A DNA stretch of 7,299 nucleotides from Bryobacterales bacterium. GTDB lineage: Bacteria > Acidobacteriota > Terriglobia > Bryobacterales > Bryobacteraceae. The notes under the pieces were generated by a model that saw only the letters and a list, made by a program, of their open reading frames with translations, had not been told where the DNA came from and made no database searches. The translations under genes and the position numbers were made by a program. This document shows, one piece after another, positions 1 to 5,444 of this stretch (the first letter of the stretch is position 1; each line of letters begins with the position of its first letter). The DNA lies in assembly GCA_025456495.1 (NCBI GenBank), contig JALOKO010000187.1:1-7299 (forward strand), in the 5' to 3' direction.

Positions 1-1290
1 CTCGTCCACGTGACGCAGCACCTTCTGGGCGGTCACACGCGACACCTCGCCTGGATGCGCCAGCGCGTAGCTATAGATGGCGTCACTGCGTAAATCCTCA
101 ATTTGCATGGCGGACGTCAAGCGAGGCGCGGAACTCTTGTCCACGAAGAAGCCCACACCCAGAATGGCGGCGCGTCGGATGGCGATATCGGCGTCCTCCA
201 GGTGCGCCTGGATGAGCGGAAGGAACTCCGGCTCTGCGGTGTACCACATGGCCTCCAGCCCCAAGGCACGCGTCTCCTCGTTGGAATAGAAGTCCAGCAG
301 TTTCGACTTCAGCGGCGCGCTATAGTCCATCTTGGCCAACACAATGGCCAGCGTGGCTCGTTCCGCTACGTCGGTCTGCGGGTTCTGGAAGTGCGCCTTC
401 AGCGACGCCAACAATTCCGGGTTGGGCTGAGCCGGCAGCAGGCTTTTCCAAATGGCGCAGCGGACGCCCAGGTGCTCTTCGCGCTCAGCGTAACTCACCA
501 GTTGCCTGGCCACCGGGGCGGTGATGTCCTCATCGTCGAGGCTCTCGGCCACCGCCTGGCGCACCCGAGCATCCGGACTGGCAAACCATGTAAGGGCCTC
601 GTCCACGTCCATCACCTCAAAGTAAGGGGGCTGGAAGGACTCATACTGCTCATAGATATTGAAGGGGGCGCGGGCAGTTTCCGGCGTGTCATTCAGGCGG
701 GTGAGCGCCTCTTCCACATCGGTCTTCAACAGAGCGGCTTCGGGCTGGCTGGCCACGTCCTGCAGCAACTTCTCCAAGGTGGGACGCGCGGCGGGGTCGC
801 CATGAATACCCAGGCAGATGGCCGCATCCTGGGCATCGTATTCCAAGCGGCCAAGCAGCACATCGGTAATGCGGGGATCGCGAACCGGCAAAGCCGCCAG
901 CAGAAAGGCCACCTCGCCGCTTTCCTCCTCGTCCAGCTCCGCATACAGGCTCAGCAGCGGTTCCACTGCGGGTTCCCCCAATTCGGCAAAGGCCTCAATG
1001 AGCTCTTCCTGGACGCCATCGGTCTGCGCCCGCAGCAACAGCAAATAAAAAGGAAGCGCGCGCGGGGTGCGCAGATGCCGGAACAGGTCGAACACCTGTT
1101 CCTCTACATCCACCCGATCCTGAGCGTGGTCGCCATCCACAAAGGCCTCCAGCGCCTGAATGGCCGCTTCCGGGTGGCGCAGGAACGCGTCCAGGAACGA
1201 GTGGTCGAAACCGACTGAGCCGCTGGCAAGGCAGGCAAGCAGTTCCGTGCAGGACAGCTTCGGGTAATCTTCAATGCTAAGGGGAGTCAT
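1..1290 (-). CDS. HEAT-repeat-like helical protein, 3' end cut by window edge
   Basis: The minus-strand frame stays open from ATG at 1288-1290 to the left edge, giving 430 codons with no stop, so the C-terminus is missing. An in-frame TGA at 1297-1299 makes this ATG the earliest possible start; no clear Shine-Dalgarno precedes it. The protein is acidic and rich in Leu, Ala and Glu. It reads as consecutive pairs of short amphipathic helices with HEAT-type spacing: LIEAFAELGEPAVEPLLSLY (about 97-116), VAFLLAALPVRDPRITDVLLGRL (127-149, shown split as VAFLLAAL and ITDVLLGRL), VRQAVAESLDDEDI (243-256), IRRAAILGVGFFVD (371-384). No signal peptide, membrane segment or catalytic motif is visible. HEAT-like solenoids usually act as protein-binding scaffolds; the partner here is unknown. 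It follows rplI after a gap of about 290 bases and is probably a separate transcription unit. The family call is by eye; a different alpha-solenoid is possible. Confidence 0.75.
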   Translation of the reverse strand, partial: MTPLSIEDYPKLSCTELLACLASGSVGFDHSFLDAFLRHPEAAIQALEAFVDGDHAQDRVDVEEQVFDLFRHLRTPRALPFYLLLLRAQTDGVQEELIEAFAELGEPAVEPLLSLYAELDEEESGEVAFLLAALPVRDPRITDVLLGRLEYDAQDAAICLGIHGDPAARPTLEKLLQDVASQPEAALLKTDVEEALTRLNDTPETARAPFNIYEQYESFQPPYFEVMDVDEALTWFASPDARVRQAVAESLDDEDITAPVARQLVSYAEREEHLGVRCAIWKSLLPAQPNPELLASLKAHFQNPQTDVAERATLAIVLAKMDYSAPLKSKLLDFYSNEETRALGLEAMWYTAEPEFLPLIQAHLEDADIAIRRAAILGVGFFVDKSSAPRLTSAMQIEDLRSDAIYSYALAHPGEVSRVTAQKVLRHVDE

Positions 1291-1341
1291 GGGGAATCAC
1301 TTTCGCGGGGAGTGGGCTGGTGCGCGACTGTTGGATGCGGC

Positions 1342-1355
1342 GAGGGCGCGCCCTC
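1342..1355. repeat. 14-base perfect palindrome upstream of the HEAT-like gene
   Basis: The bases GAGGGCGCGCCCTC read the same on both strands. The centre lies about 58 bases upstream of the HEAT-like start codon, where an operator could sit. It is pure GC-rich dyad symmetry with no loop, so a DNA-binding dimer site is more plausible than an RNA hairpin. The regulatory role is speculation. Confidence 0.4.
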
Positions 1356-1492
1356 TTCAGGGTAGCTCCAACTTCCCGCTGGTGGAAAGGGCTTGCCAAG
1401 CGGCGGTCACACATCGGGGCCGCGGACGATGCGCGGGGCAACGCCGACGCGAGAAGCAGGCCAACCGATCGAATCACGGGAAATCAGCGGCG

Positions 1493-1536
1493 CCCCTGAC
1501 GAGACGAAGGCGATTCGCCCTTCATTGCGTCAGGGG
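1493..1536 (-). terminator. Strong hairpin downstream of rplI, candidate terminator without U-tract
   Basis: A 9-base perfect inverted repeat (CCCCTGACG at 1493-1501, CGTCAGGGG at 1528-1536) encloses a second inverted repeat (GAAGGCG at 1506-1512 against CGCCCTTC at 1516-1523, with one bulged C). Together they fold into a 44-base stem-loop beginning 47 bases past the rplI stop on the minus strand. There is no T-run after either arm, so it does not fit a classical intrinsic terminator. It could be a U-less terminator, an mRNA 3'-end stabiliser or a site of mRNA processing at the end of the ribosomal protein operon. Confidence 0.5.
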
Positions 1537-1583
1537 TTCCGGCTGCGGATGAGCATGTTTTGCGCACCCGGGTTTGGACTGCA

Positions 1584-2102
1584 TTACTCTTCGGTGACCA
1601 CAGCCGTTTCCACCGTTGCCGCTTCGGCAACCGCGGTTTCCGCCGCCTTCACCACGCCACCCTCAGGAAGCACATGGACGGGAACGTCCACGGTGACCTC
1701 ACGGTGCAGTTTCACAGGCACCGTAAAGTCGCCCACCTGCTTGATGGGTTGGCTGAGGATGATCTTCTTGCGGTCGATGGTGAAGCCTTTTGAGGCCAAT
1801 CCGTCGGCAATGTCCTTGTTGGTGACAGAGCCAAAAAGCTGCCCGGTTTCGCCCGCCTTCTGGGTGAAGCTGAGGGTGACCTTGGCCAACAGGGCAGCCA
1901 GTTCCTGCGCTTCGCCCTTCAGCACCGCCTCGCGGCGGAGCCAGGCTTCGCGTTCCTGCGCAACGATCTTCTTGTTCGCCTCAGTGGCCAGCACGGCCAG
2001 TTTCCGGGGGATGAGGAAGTTGCGCGCATAGCCTGGCGCAACCTTCACGACATCCCCGCGAATGCCGAGATTGTCGATTTCTTCGCGTAGAATCACTTCC
2101 AT
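1584..2102 (-). CDS. rplI: 50S ribosomal protein L9
   Basis: The product is 172 residues and is large-subunit protein L9, which binds 23S rRNA near the base of the L1 stalk and helps keep reading frame. The N-terminal rRNA-binding domain shows the family signature GDVVKVAPGYARNFLIPRK (16-34). It is followed by the charged connecting helix (about 41-74) and the C-terminal domain with GQLFGSVTNKDIADGL (87-102) and the IKQVGDFTVPVKLH stretch (120-133). Bacterial L9 is usually near 150 residues. Here a tail of about 24 residues rich in Ala, Val and Glu extends past the conserved end and is probably disordered. The start has the Shine-Dalgarno AAAGGAA about 10 bases upstream. It lies 18 bases after rpsR and is the last gene of the ribosomal protein group. 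Confidence 0.97.
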   Translation of the reverse strand: MEVILREEIDNLGIRGDVVKVAPGYARNFLIPRKLAVLATEANKKIVAQEREAWLRREAVLKGEAQELAALLAKVTLSFTQKAGETGQLFGSVTNKDIADGLASKGFTIDRKKIILSQPIKQVGDFTVPVKLHREVTVDVPVHVLPEGGVVKAAETAVAEAATVETAVVTEE

Positions 2103-2120
2103 GATGTGAAGGTTCCTTTC

Positions 2121-2420
2121 CTAGGACTCGCTCGCAAAGGGCAGCATCGCGATGTTGCGTGCGCGCTTGATGGCGGTAAGCAGCCGACGCTGATCTTGCG
2201 CGCTGGCGCCACTGATGCGCCGGGGAATGATCTTGCCGCGCTCCGTGACAAAGCGCTTCAGGAGTTCGATGTCTTTGTAATCGATGTGGTCAATCTTCTC
2301 GGTGTAGAGGAAGCAGACCTTTTTCCGGCGGAAGTAGCGCTTGTTGCCTACCATCGCCTTGTCGCCGCCAGTGGGGCGGGAGGATGCGGAAACCGGGCGT
2401 CCGCCACGTGATTCAGCCAT
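2121..2420 (-). CDS. rpsR: 30S ribosomal protein S18
   Basis: The product is 99 residues and is S18, which binds 16S rRNA in the central domain as a heterodimer with S6, encoded just upstream. Conserved features are YFRRKKVCFLY (29-39), IDYKDIELLKRFVTERGKI (46-64), PRRISGASAQDQRRL (66-80) and AIKRARNIAMLP (83-94). It is longer than the 75-residue E. coli protein because of an N-terminal extension of about 25 residues rich in Gly, Arg and Ser. Met23 (AMVGNKRYF) is a possible shorter start, but the ATG at 2418-2420 has an excellent Shine-Dalgarno (AAGGAGA at 2428-2434) at normal spacing and is preferred. It lies 43 bases after rpsF, with no ssb or priB between them. Confidence 0.97.
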   Translation of the reverse strand: MAESRGGRPVSASSRPTGGDKAMVGNKRYFRRKKVCFLYTEKIDHIDYKDIELLKRFVTERGKIIPRRISGASAQDQRRLLTAIKRARNIAMLPFASES

Positions 2421-2427
2421 GGGTATA

Positions 2428-2434
2428 TCTCCTT
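2428..2434 (-). promoter_or_regulatory. Strong Shine-Dalgarno of rpsR
   Basis: On the minus strand the sequence AAGGAGA precedes the rpsR ATG by 7 bases. It is the strongest ribosome binding site in the window and decides for the long form of S18 over an internal Met23 start. The site plus spacer (AAGGAGATATACCC) happens to resemble the phage T7 gene 10 leader; this is almost certainly coincidence. Confidence 0.75.
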
Positions 2435-2463
2435 ATTCGTCGTGATGGGGGATGGTCGCGAGG

Positions 2464-2919
2464 CTATGCCTCTTCCTCGACAGCGGGGACGACATCGTCT
2501 TCCGGGCGACCGGGCGCCGCCACCGGAGCCGCGTCCTCCGTGTTGCGGAAGGGGCGCGGCGAGGACGACGGAGCAGGACGAGACTGTGCCCGCCTCTCGC
2601 GAATCCGCTGCTTTTTGGCAAGCCGCTTGCGCTCTTCATCCACCCTCACCGTGATGTACTTGATCACCAGGTCGGCCACGCGCAGGCGGCGCTCCAACTC
2701 ACGAATCAGGGTGTTCGGCCCAGCGAAGACGATCAGCACGTAGATGCCGTCTCCGTAACCCCTCACGTCGTAGGCAAGGCGACGCTTGCCCCAACGGTCT
2801 GTCTTTTCAATCACGCCCCCGCTGCTGCGGATGAGTTCTTCAATCCCGGCAACAAAGGCATCGACATCCTCATCAGCCGCGTCGGGCTTGACGATGAATA
2901 GTTCCTCGTAAATCCTCAT
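2464..2919 (-). CDS. rpsF: 30S ribosomal protein S6
   Basis: The product is 151 residues and is S6, the partner of S18 on the platform of the small subunit. The ferredoxin-like core occupies roughly 1-95: the first strand MRIYEELFIVKP, then the strand/turn GGVIEKTDRWGKRRLAYDV (34-52), YGDGIYVLIVFAGP (55-68) and the helix LIRELERRLRVAD (71-83) leading to VIKYITVRV (85-93). Past the core is a basic stretch (about 94-114), then a low-complexity Pro/Ala/Ser segment ending in an acidic VEEEA. The tail recalls the acidic C-terminus of E. coli S6, which RimK extends with glutamate; whether that happens here is unknown. The start overlaps the pth stop as ATGA. A Shine-Dalgarno AGAGGAA at 2922-2928 lies inside the end of pth, which suggests translational coupling. 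Confidence 0.97.
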   Translation of the reverse strand: MRIYEELFIVKPDAADEDVDAFVAGIEELIRSSGGVIEKTDRWGKRRLAYDVRGYGDGIYVLIVFAGPNTLIRELERRLRVADLVIKYITVRVDEERKRLAKKQRIRERRAQSRPAPSSSPRPFRNTEDAAPVAAPGRPEDDVVPAVEEEA

Positions 2920-3521
2920 GGTTCCTCTTCGTTTGATCCTCGGGCGCGACGATTAAACTTCGTCATGGCCTTTTCGGCGCCGTCGGAGAGTATGGCCGCC
3001 ACGGCATCGACGGTGTAGTCGAGCAGTTCGGCCAAGTCTGCCAGTTGCGGCTTGCGAAACTTGCCAAGCACGAAACCGGCGGCATCCGCAATGGGATGCC
3101 CTGGATGGATGCCCATGCGCACGCGGACAAAATCCGAATGCCCCAGGCATCTGACGATGGACTTCATGCCGTTATGGGTTCCCGCCGAACCCTTCAACCG
3201 GATACGAAGCCCGGTAAAAGGCAGGTCGAGATCGTCATACAGCACAATCAACCGCTCGTCCCCCGCTTGTTGCGCGGTCAGCAGCGGCTTGACGGCACTG
3301 CCGCTCAAGTTCATGTAGGTTTGTGGCTTGGCAAGCACCACTTTGTGGCCCTGCCAAAGCCCAAAACCCACCAGCGCATTGGAACTGCGTTGGGTCACAC
3401 GGACCTGCAGCAGCTCTGCAATCCGATCAATCGCATGGAAGCCCAGATTGTGCGGTGTGAGTTCATACTCGGCGCCCGGGTTGCCCAGGCCTACCAGCAC
3501 AAACGGCGCTTGGCTGCTCAT
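2916..3521 (-). CDS. pth: Peptidyl-tRNA hydrolase
   Basis: The product is 201 residues, the usual length for bacterial Pth, a cytoplasmic enzyme that cleaves the ester bond of peptidyl-tRNAs that dropped off ribosomes and so recycles tRNA. Motifs are VGLGNPG (10-16), with Asn14 matching E. coli Asn10; HNLGF (24-28), whose His24 matches the catalytic His20; QTYMNLSG (67-74); YDDLDLP (95-101), with Asp96 in the place of catalytic Asp93; GTHNGMKSI (114-122), whose Asn117 matches Asn114; and RVRMGI (133-138). All key residues are present. The glycine usual before HNG is replaced by Thr115. The ATG at 3519-3521 lacks a clear Shine-Dalgarno. Association with rplY upstream and rpsF downstream is typical. 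The gene overlaps rpsF by 4 bases. Confidence 0.97.
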   Translation of the reverse strand: MSSQAPFVLVGLGNPGAEYELTPHNLGFHAIDRIAELLQVRVTQRSSNALVGFGLWQGHKVVLAKPQTYMNLSGSAVKPLLTAQQAGDERLIVLYDDLDLPFTGLRIRLKGSAGTHNGMKSIVRCLGHSDFVRVRMGIHPGHPIADAAGFVLGKFRKPQLADLAELLDYTVDAVAAILSDGAEKAMTKFNRRARGSNEEEP

Positions 3522-3547
3522 GATCGCCGGAAAGGCAGAACGGATCC

Positions 3548-3567
3548 AAAACGCCCCCTAATGGGGG
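3548..3567 (-). terminator. Small GC hairpin with short T-run between rplY and pth
   Basis: On the minus strand CCCCC (3563-3567), loop ATTA (3559-3562) and GGGGG (3554-3558) form a five-pair all-GC stem. It is followed two bases later by four T residues (3548-3551). It begins 10 bases past the rplY stop. The stem is short and the T-run is brief, so it would be a leaky terminator or attenuator at best. Some read-through into pth would be expected because the gap is only 56 bases. Confidence 0.4.
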
Positions 3568-3577
3568 AGCTTGGGAA

Positions 3578-4204
3578 CTACTTCTTGCCCTTCTCCTTTT
3601 CCTTATCCTTATCCGACTGTTCCTTCTCAGCCAGAGCCGAAGCACGGGTACCGGCAATCTGTGCCAGCACTTGGCTGGAGCGGGTTAAAAGGCGCATTCC
3701 CTCGGGCAGAACCAGGTCGCCCGCACGGGTGGCCGTACCCAGTTGCAGGCCGCTGATGTCTGCTTCGAGTGACTCTGGAATATCGCCGGGAAGGCACTCC
3801 ACTGCGACGGACCGCACCACGGTATCCAGGGTGCCGCCCTGGTTCTTGACGCCGAAAGGTACGCCTTTGAAGTTGATGGGAAGCTTCACGCTCACCATCC
3901 TGGAAGGATCAATGCGCTTGAAGTCGACATGGGTGATGTTGTCGCGAACGGGGTCCAGTTGCCAATCCACAATCATGGACGGCTCCTTCTCCACACCTTC
4001 CACGTCCAGTTCGATGATGGTGTTGTACCCATACTTACTGCGGAAGATCTTTTCGATATCGCGCGGACTCACCGCAATGGCAAGTGGGGCTTTGTTTGAG
4101 CCGTAGAGAATGGCCGGGAGCATCCCCGCCATCCGGACACGGTTATTCTCGTTCTTGCCGCGCCCAATTCGGCGGGTGGCGGCAACAGGCACAGTAACGC
4201 TCAC
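3578..4204 (-). CDS. rplY: 50S ribosomal protein L25 (Ctc/TL5 long form)
   Basis: With a GTG start at 4202-4204 the product is 208 residues. L25 binds 5S rRNA in the large subunit; long forms (Ctc, TL5) add a beta-rich C-terminal domain to the 5S-binding N-terminal domain. The N-terminal part carries the family pattern RMAGMLPAILYG (24-35) and the WQLDPVRDNITHVDFKRI block (81-98). The C-terminal domain holds VPFGVKNQGGTLDTVVRSV (115-133) and the ECLPGDIPESLEADISGL stretch (136-153). The last 15 residues are almost all Lys, Glu, Asp and Gly. An upstream ATG at 4244-4246 is in frame, but the GTG has the Shine-Dalgarno AAAGGAG at 4211-4217 with a 6-base spacer, and L25 proteins normally begin near this point. 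A direct repeat abuts the Shine-Dalgarno upstream. Confidence 0.95.
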   Translation of the reverse strand: MSVTVPVAATRRIGRGKNENNRVRMAGMLPAILYGSNKAPLAIAVSPRDIEKIFRSKYGYNTIIELDVEGVEKEPSMIVDWQLDPVRDNITHVDFKRIDPSRMVSVKLPINFKGVPFGVKNQGGTLDTVVRSVAVECLPGDIPESLEADISGLQLGTATRAGDLVLPEGMRLLTRSSQVLAQIAGTRASALAEKEQSDKDKEKEKGKK

Positions 4205-4210
4205 GGAAGT

Positions 4211-4217
4211 CTCCTTT
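4211..4217 (-). promoter_or_regulatory. Shine-Dalgarno deciding a GTG start for rplY
   Basis: AAAGGAG on the minus strand sits six bases upstream of the GTG at 4202-4204. This favours the GTG over the in-frame ATG at 4244-4246, which would place the Shine-Dalgarno inside the coding region and add 14 residues unlike other L25 proteins. Confidence 0.8.
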
Positions 4218-4257
4218 ATCCCGTCACACCTGGTGGCGAATCCCATCGCACCTGGTG
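4218..4257 (-). repeat. Two-copy 18-base direct repeat in the rplY leader
   Basis: Bases 4218-4235 and 4240-4257 match at 16 of 18 positions with a period of 22 bases, about two turns of the helix. Each copy holds the near-palindrome CACCTGGTG. The inner copy directly abuts the rplY Shine-Dalgarno, so the element is well placed to be a protein-binding site in DNA or in the mRNA leader. I do not recognise the motif. Confidence 0.55.
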
Positions 4258-4472
4258 TTGAATGCCGTCATCGCTGGCCTTGCCGCGGAACGCGGACTCC
4301 CAGAGGACGGCGCTGGCCCGGTGGGGGCCCTCCCGGATTGGAAAAACCGGCCGGGGTCCGGGTTGGTCCGCCACAGGTCGCAAGTCCGATTTCACGTGGG
4401 TTGCGTGGCCCGCGGCAAGAACACAAGGATGTTCGGGCAAGGCCACCCCTTAGGGATCGCCTGGCCACAACG
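4258..4472 (-). other. Structured gap between prs and rplY, possible leader or small RNA
   Basis: Together with the rplY leader this is a 268-base non-coding gap inside an otherwise compact cluster. It contains a 10-base perfect inverted repeat (CTTGCCGCGG at 4279-4288, CCGCGGCAAG at 4410-4419) enclosing 121 bases. It also contains a local two-part hairpin (4405-4410 with 4441-4446, and 4419-4423 with 4430-4434). The segment 4336-4367 holds a further weak dyad (TCCGGG/CCCGGA family). The first two compete for overlapping bases, so alternative folds are possible. No tRNA T-loop or anticodon arm could be fitted. An open frame of 76 codons crosses it but has no known resemblance. Confidence 0.4.
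4405..4446 (-). terminator. Two-part hairpin downstream of prs, candidate terminator or processing site
   Basis: GTGGCC (4405-4410) pairs with GGCCAC (4441-4446), and inside it GAACA (4419-4423) pairs with TGTTC (4430-4434) around a six-base loop. The two stems are separated by an internal loop of 8 and 6 bases. On the minus strand it begins 27 bases after the prs stop. There is no T-run, so the terminator reading is weak; an mRNA stability or regulatory stem is equally possible. Confidence 0.35.
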
Positions 4473-5444
4473 CTAAACGAACAGAATGCTGACGCTGGTA
4501 GCCTCGTGGATGGACTGCACGGCACGGGCCAGCAGAGAACCCACTGAGAGCGTCTTGATCTTCCCGCATTGCAGGGCCTTTCCATGCAGGGGAATCGAAT
4601 TGCAGAACACCACCTCAATGAGGCTGGAATTCTGAATGCGATCCACCGCTGGACCGGACAGCACCGGGTGTGTGGCGCAGGCCCGCACGCTGGCCGCACC
4701 GTGTTGCAACAGCGCTTCGGCGCCCTTCACCAGAGTGCCGGCTGTATCAATGAGGTCGTCAAAGAGCAAGCAGTTCTTGCCCCTCACGTCCCCGATTACG
4801 TTCATGACCTCGGCGACGTTGGCCTCTTCGCGCCGCTTATCGATGATCGCCAGTGGCGCGTTGAGACGCTTGGCGAAGGCACGCGCGCGCTCTACGCCGC
4901 CAGCGTCCGGGGAAACCACCGTAAGGTCGTCGATCCCCTTGCGCTTGAAGTACTCAATGAAGACTGGTGTCGCAAACAGGTGATCCACCGGCACATCAAA
5001 GAAGCCCTGAATCTGCGCGGCGTGCAGGTCCAGCGTCAGCAACCGGTCTGCCCCGGCTGTTTCCAGCAATTGGGCCACCAGTTTGGCGGAGATAGGAACA
5101 CGTGGCTGGTCCTTCCGGTCCTGCCGCGCATACCCATAATAGGGTAACACGGCCGTAATCCGATCCGCCGATGCCCGCTTCAGGGCGTCGATCATCAATA
5201 GAATCTCCAGCAGGTGGGTATCTACGGGGGTGGAGGTGGGCTGGACAAGGAAGACATCCGCGCCACGGACGTTCTCGTGAATCTGGACGTAGTTCTCACC
5301 GTCGGAGAATTTGCGCACCGAGGCAAGCCCCAGCGGCACCCCTAGTTGGTCACAGATTTCCTGCGCCAAGGGAACGTTGGCATTGCCGGAAAAGATTTTC
5401 AGCCGGGGGAAGGGGTTGCTTATTGGGGTGGTTGCGGAGGCCAT
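4473..5444 (-). CDS. prs: Ribose-phosphate pyrophosphokinase (PRPP synthetase)
   Basis: The product is 323 residues, close to the usual 310-320 of class I enzymes. It makes PRPP from ribose 5-phosphate and ATP in the cytoplasm, feeding purine, pyrimidine, NAD, His and Trp synthesis as well as salvage. Motifs in order are LKIFSGNAN (15-23), KFSDGENYV (45-53), the ATP-binding RQDRKDQPRVPISAKL (107-122), DLHAAQIQGFF (139-149) with His141 matching the catalytic His, VVSPDAGGVERAR (176-188), the flexible loop IDKRREEANV (201-210) and the PRPP loop LFDDLIDTAGTL (227-238). The ATG at 5442-5444 lies 25 bases inside the end of ispE and has no Shine-Dalgarno, so translation is probably coupled to ispE. 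Pairing of ispE and prs is common in bacteria. Confidence 0.97.
   Translation of the reverse strand: MASATTPISNPFPRLKIFSGNANVPLAQEICDQLGVPLGLASVRKFSDGENYVQIHENVRGADVFLVQPTSTPVDTHLLEILLMIDALKRASADRITAVLPYYGYARQDRKDQPRVPISAKLVAQLLETAGADRLLTLDLHAAQIQGFFDVPVDHLFATPVFIEYFKRKGIDDLTVVSPDAGGVERARAFAKRLNAPLAIIDKRREEANVAEVMNVIGDVRGKNCLLFDDLIDTAGTLVKGAEALLQHGAASVRACATHPVLSGPAVDRIQNSSLIEVVFCNSIPLHGKALQCGKIKTLSVGSLLARAVQSIHEATSVSILFV

Larger units (their letters stand above)
1291..1583. other. Intergenic gap between rplI and the HEAT-like gene
   Basis: This stretch lies between the stop of rplI and the start of the HEAT-like gene. Short open frames on both strands cross it, but none has a recognisable product, a good ribosome binding site or homology I know. 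It holds a strong imperfect hairpin near the rplI end (1493-1536) and a 14-base perfect palindrome (1342-1355) about 50 bases before the HEAT-like start. I could not pick out a convincing -35/-10 promoter on the minus strand, although one for the downstream gene would be expected here. Confidence 0.7.

Noticed and set aside
103..1218. Long plus-strand open frame of 371 codons
   Set aside because: It lies wholly antisense to the HEAT-like gene. Its translation is rich in Gln, Arg, His and Gly with no family resemblance, and the minus strand gives a coherent helical protein. It is a shadow of codon usage.
1274..1552. Small open frames on both strands in the gap between rplI and the HEAT-like gene
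   Set aside because: They have Arg-rich, low-information translations, no ribosome binding site and no resemblance to known small proteins. The minus-strand one overlaps the HEAT-like start.
2420..2434. Resemblance of the rpsR leader to the T7 gene 10 ribosome binding site used in expression vectors
   Set aside because: The match is short and lies in a natural ribosomal protein operon without any vector sequence nearby, so it is coincidence rather than contamination.
3045..4106. Plus-strand open frame of 353 codons
   Set aside because: It is antisense to pth and rplY, both unmistakable, and its translation resembles nothing.
4216..4446. 76-codon minus-strand open frame between prs and rplY
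   Set aside because: No recognisable domain. It runs through the rplY Shine-Dalgarno and the repeats, and several overlapping frames on the other strand are equally open.
4258..4472. Possible tRNA gene in the gap between prs and rplY
   Set aside because: A tRNA sometimes sits beside this cluster, so I looked for a T-loop (GGTTCGAAT-like), an acceptor stem and a CCA end on both strands and could not fit a cloverleaf.
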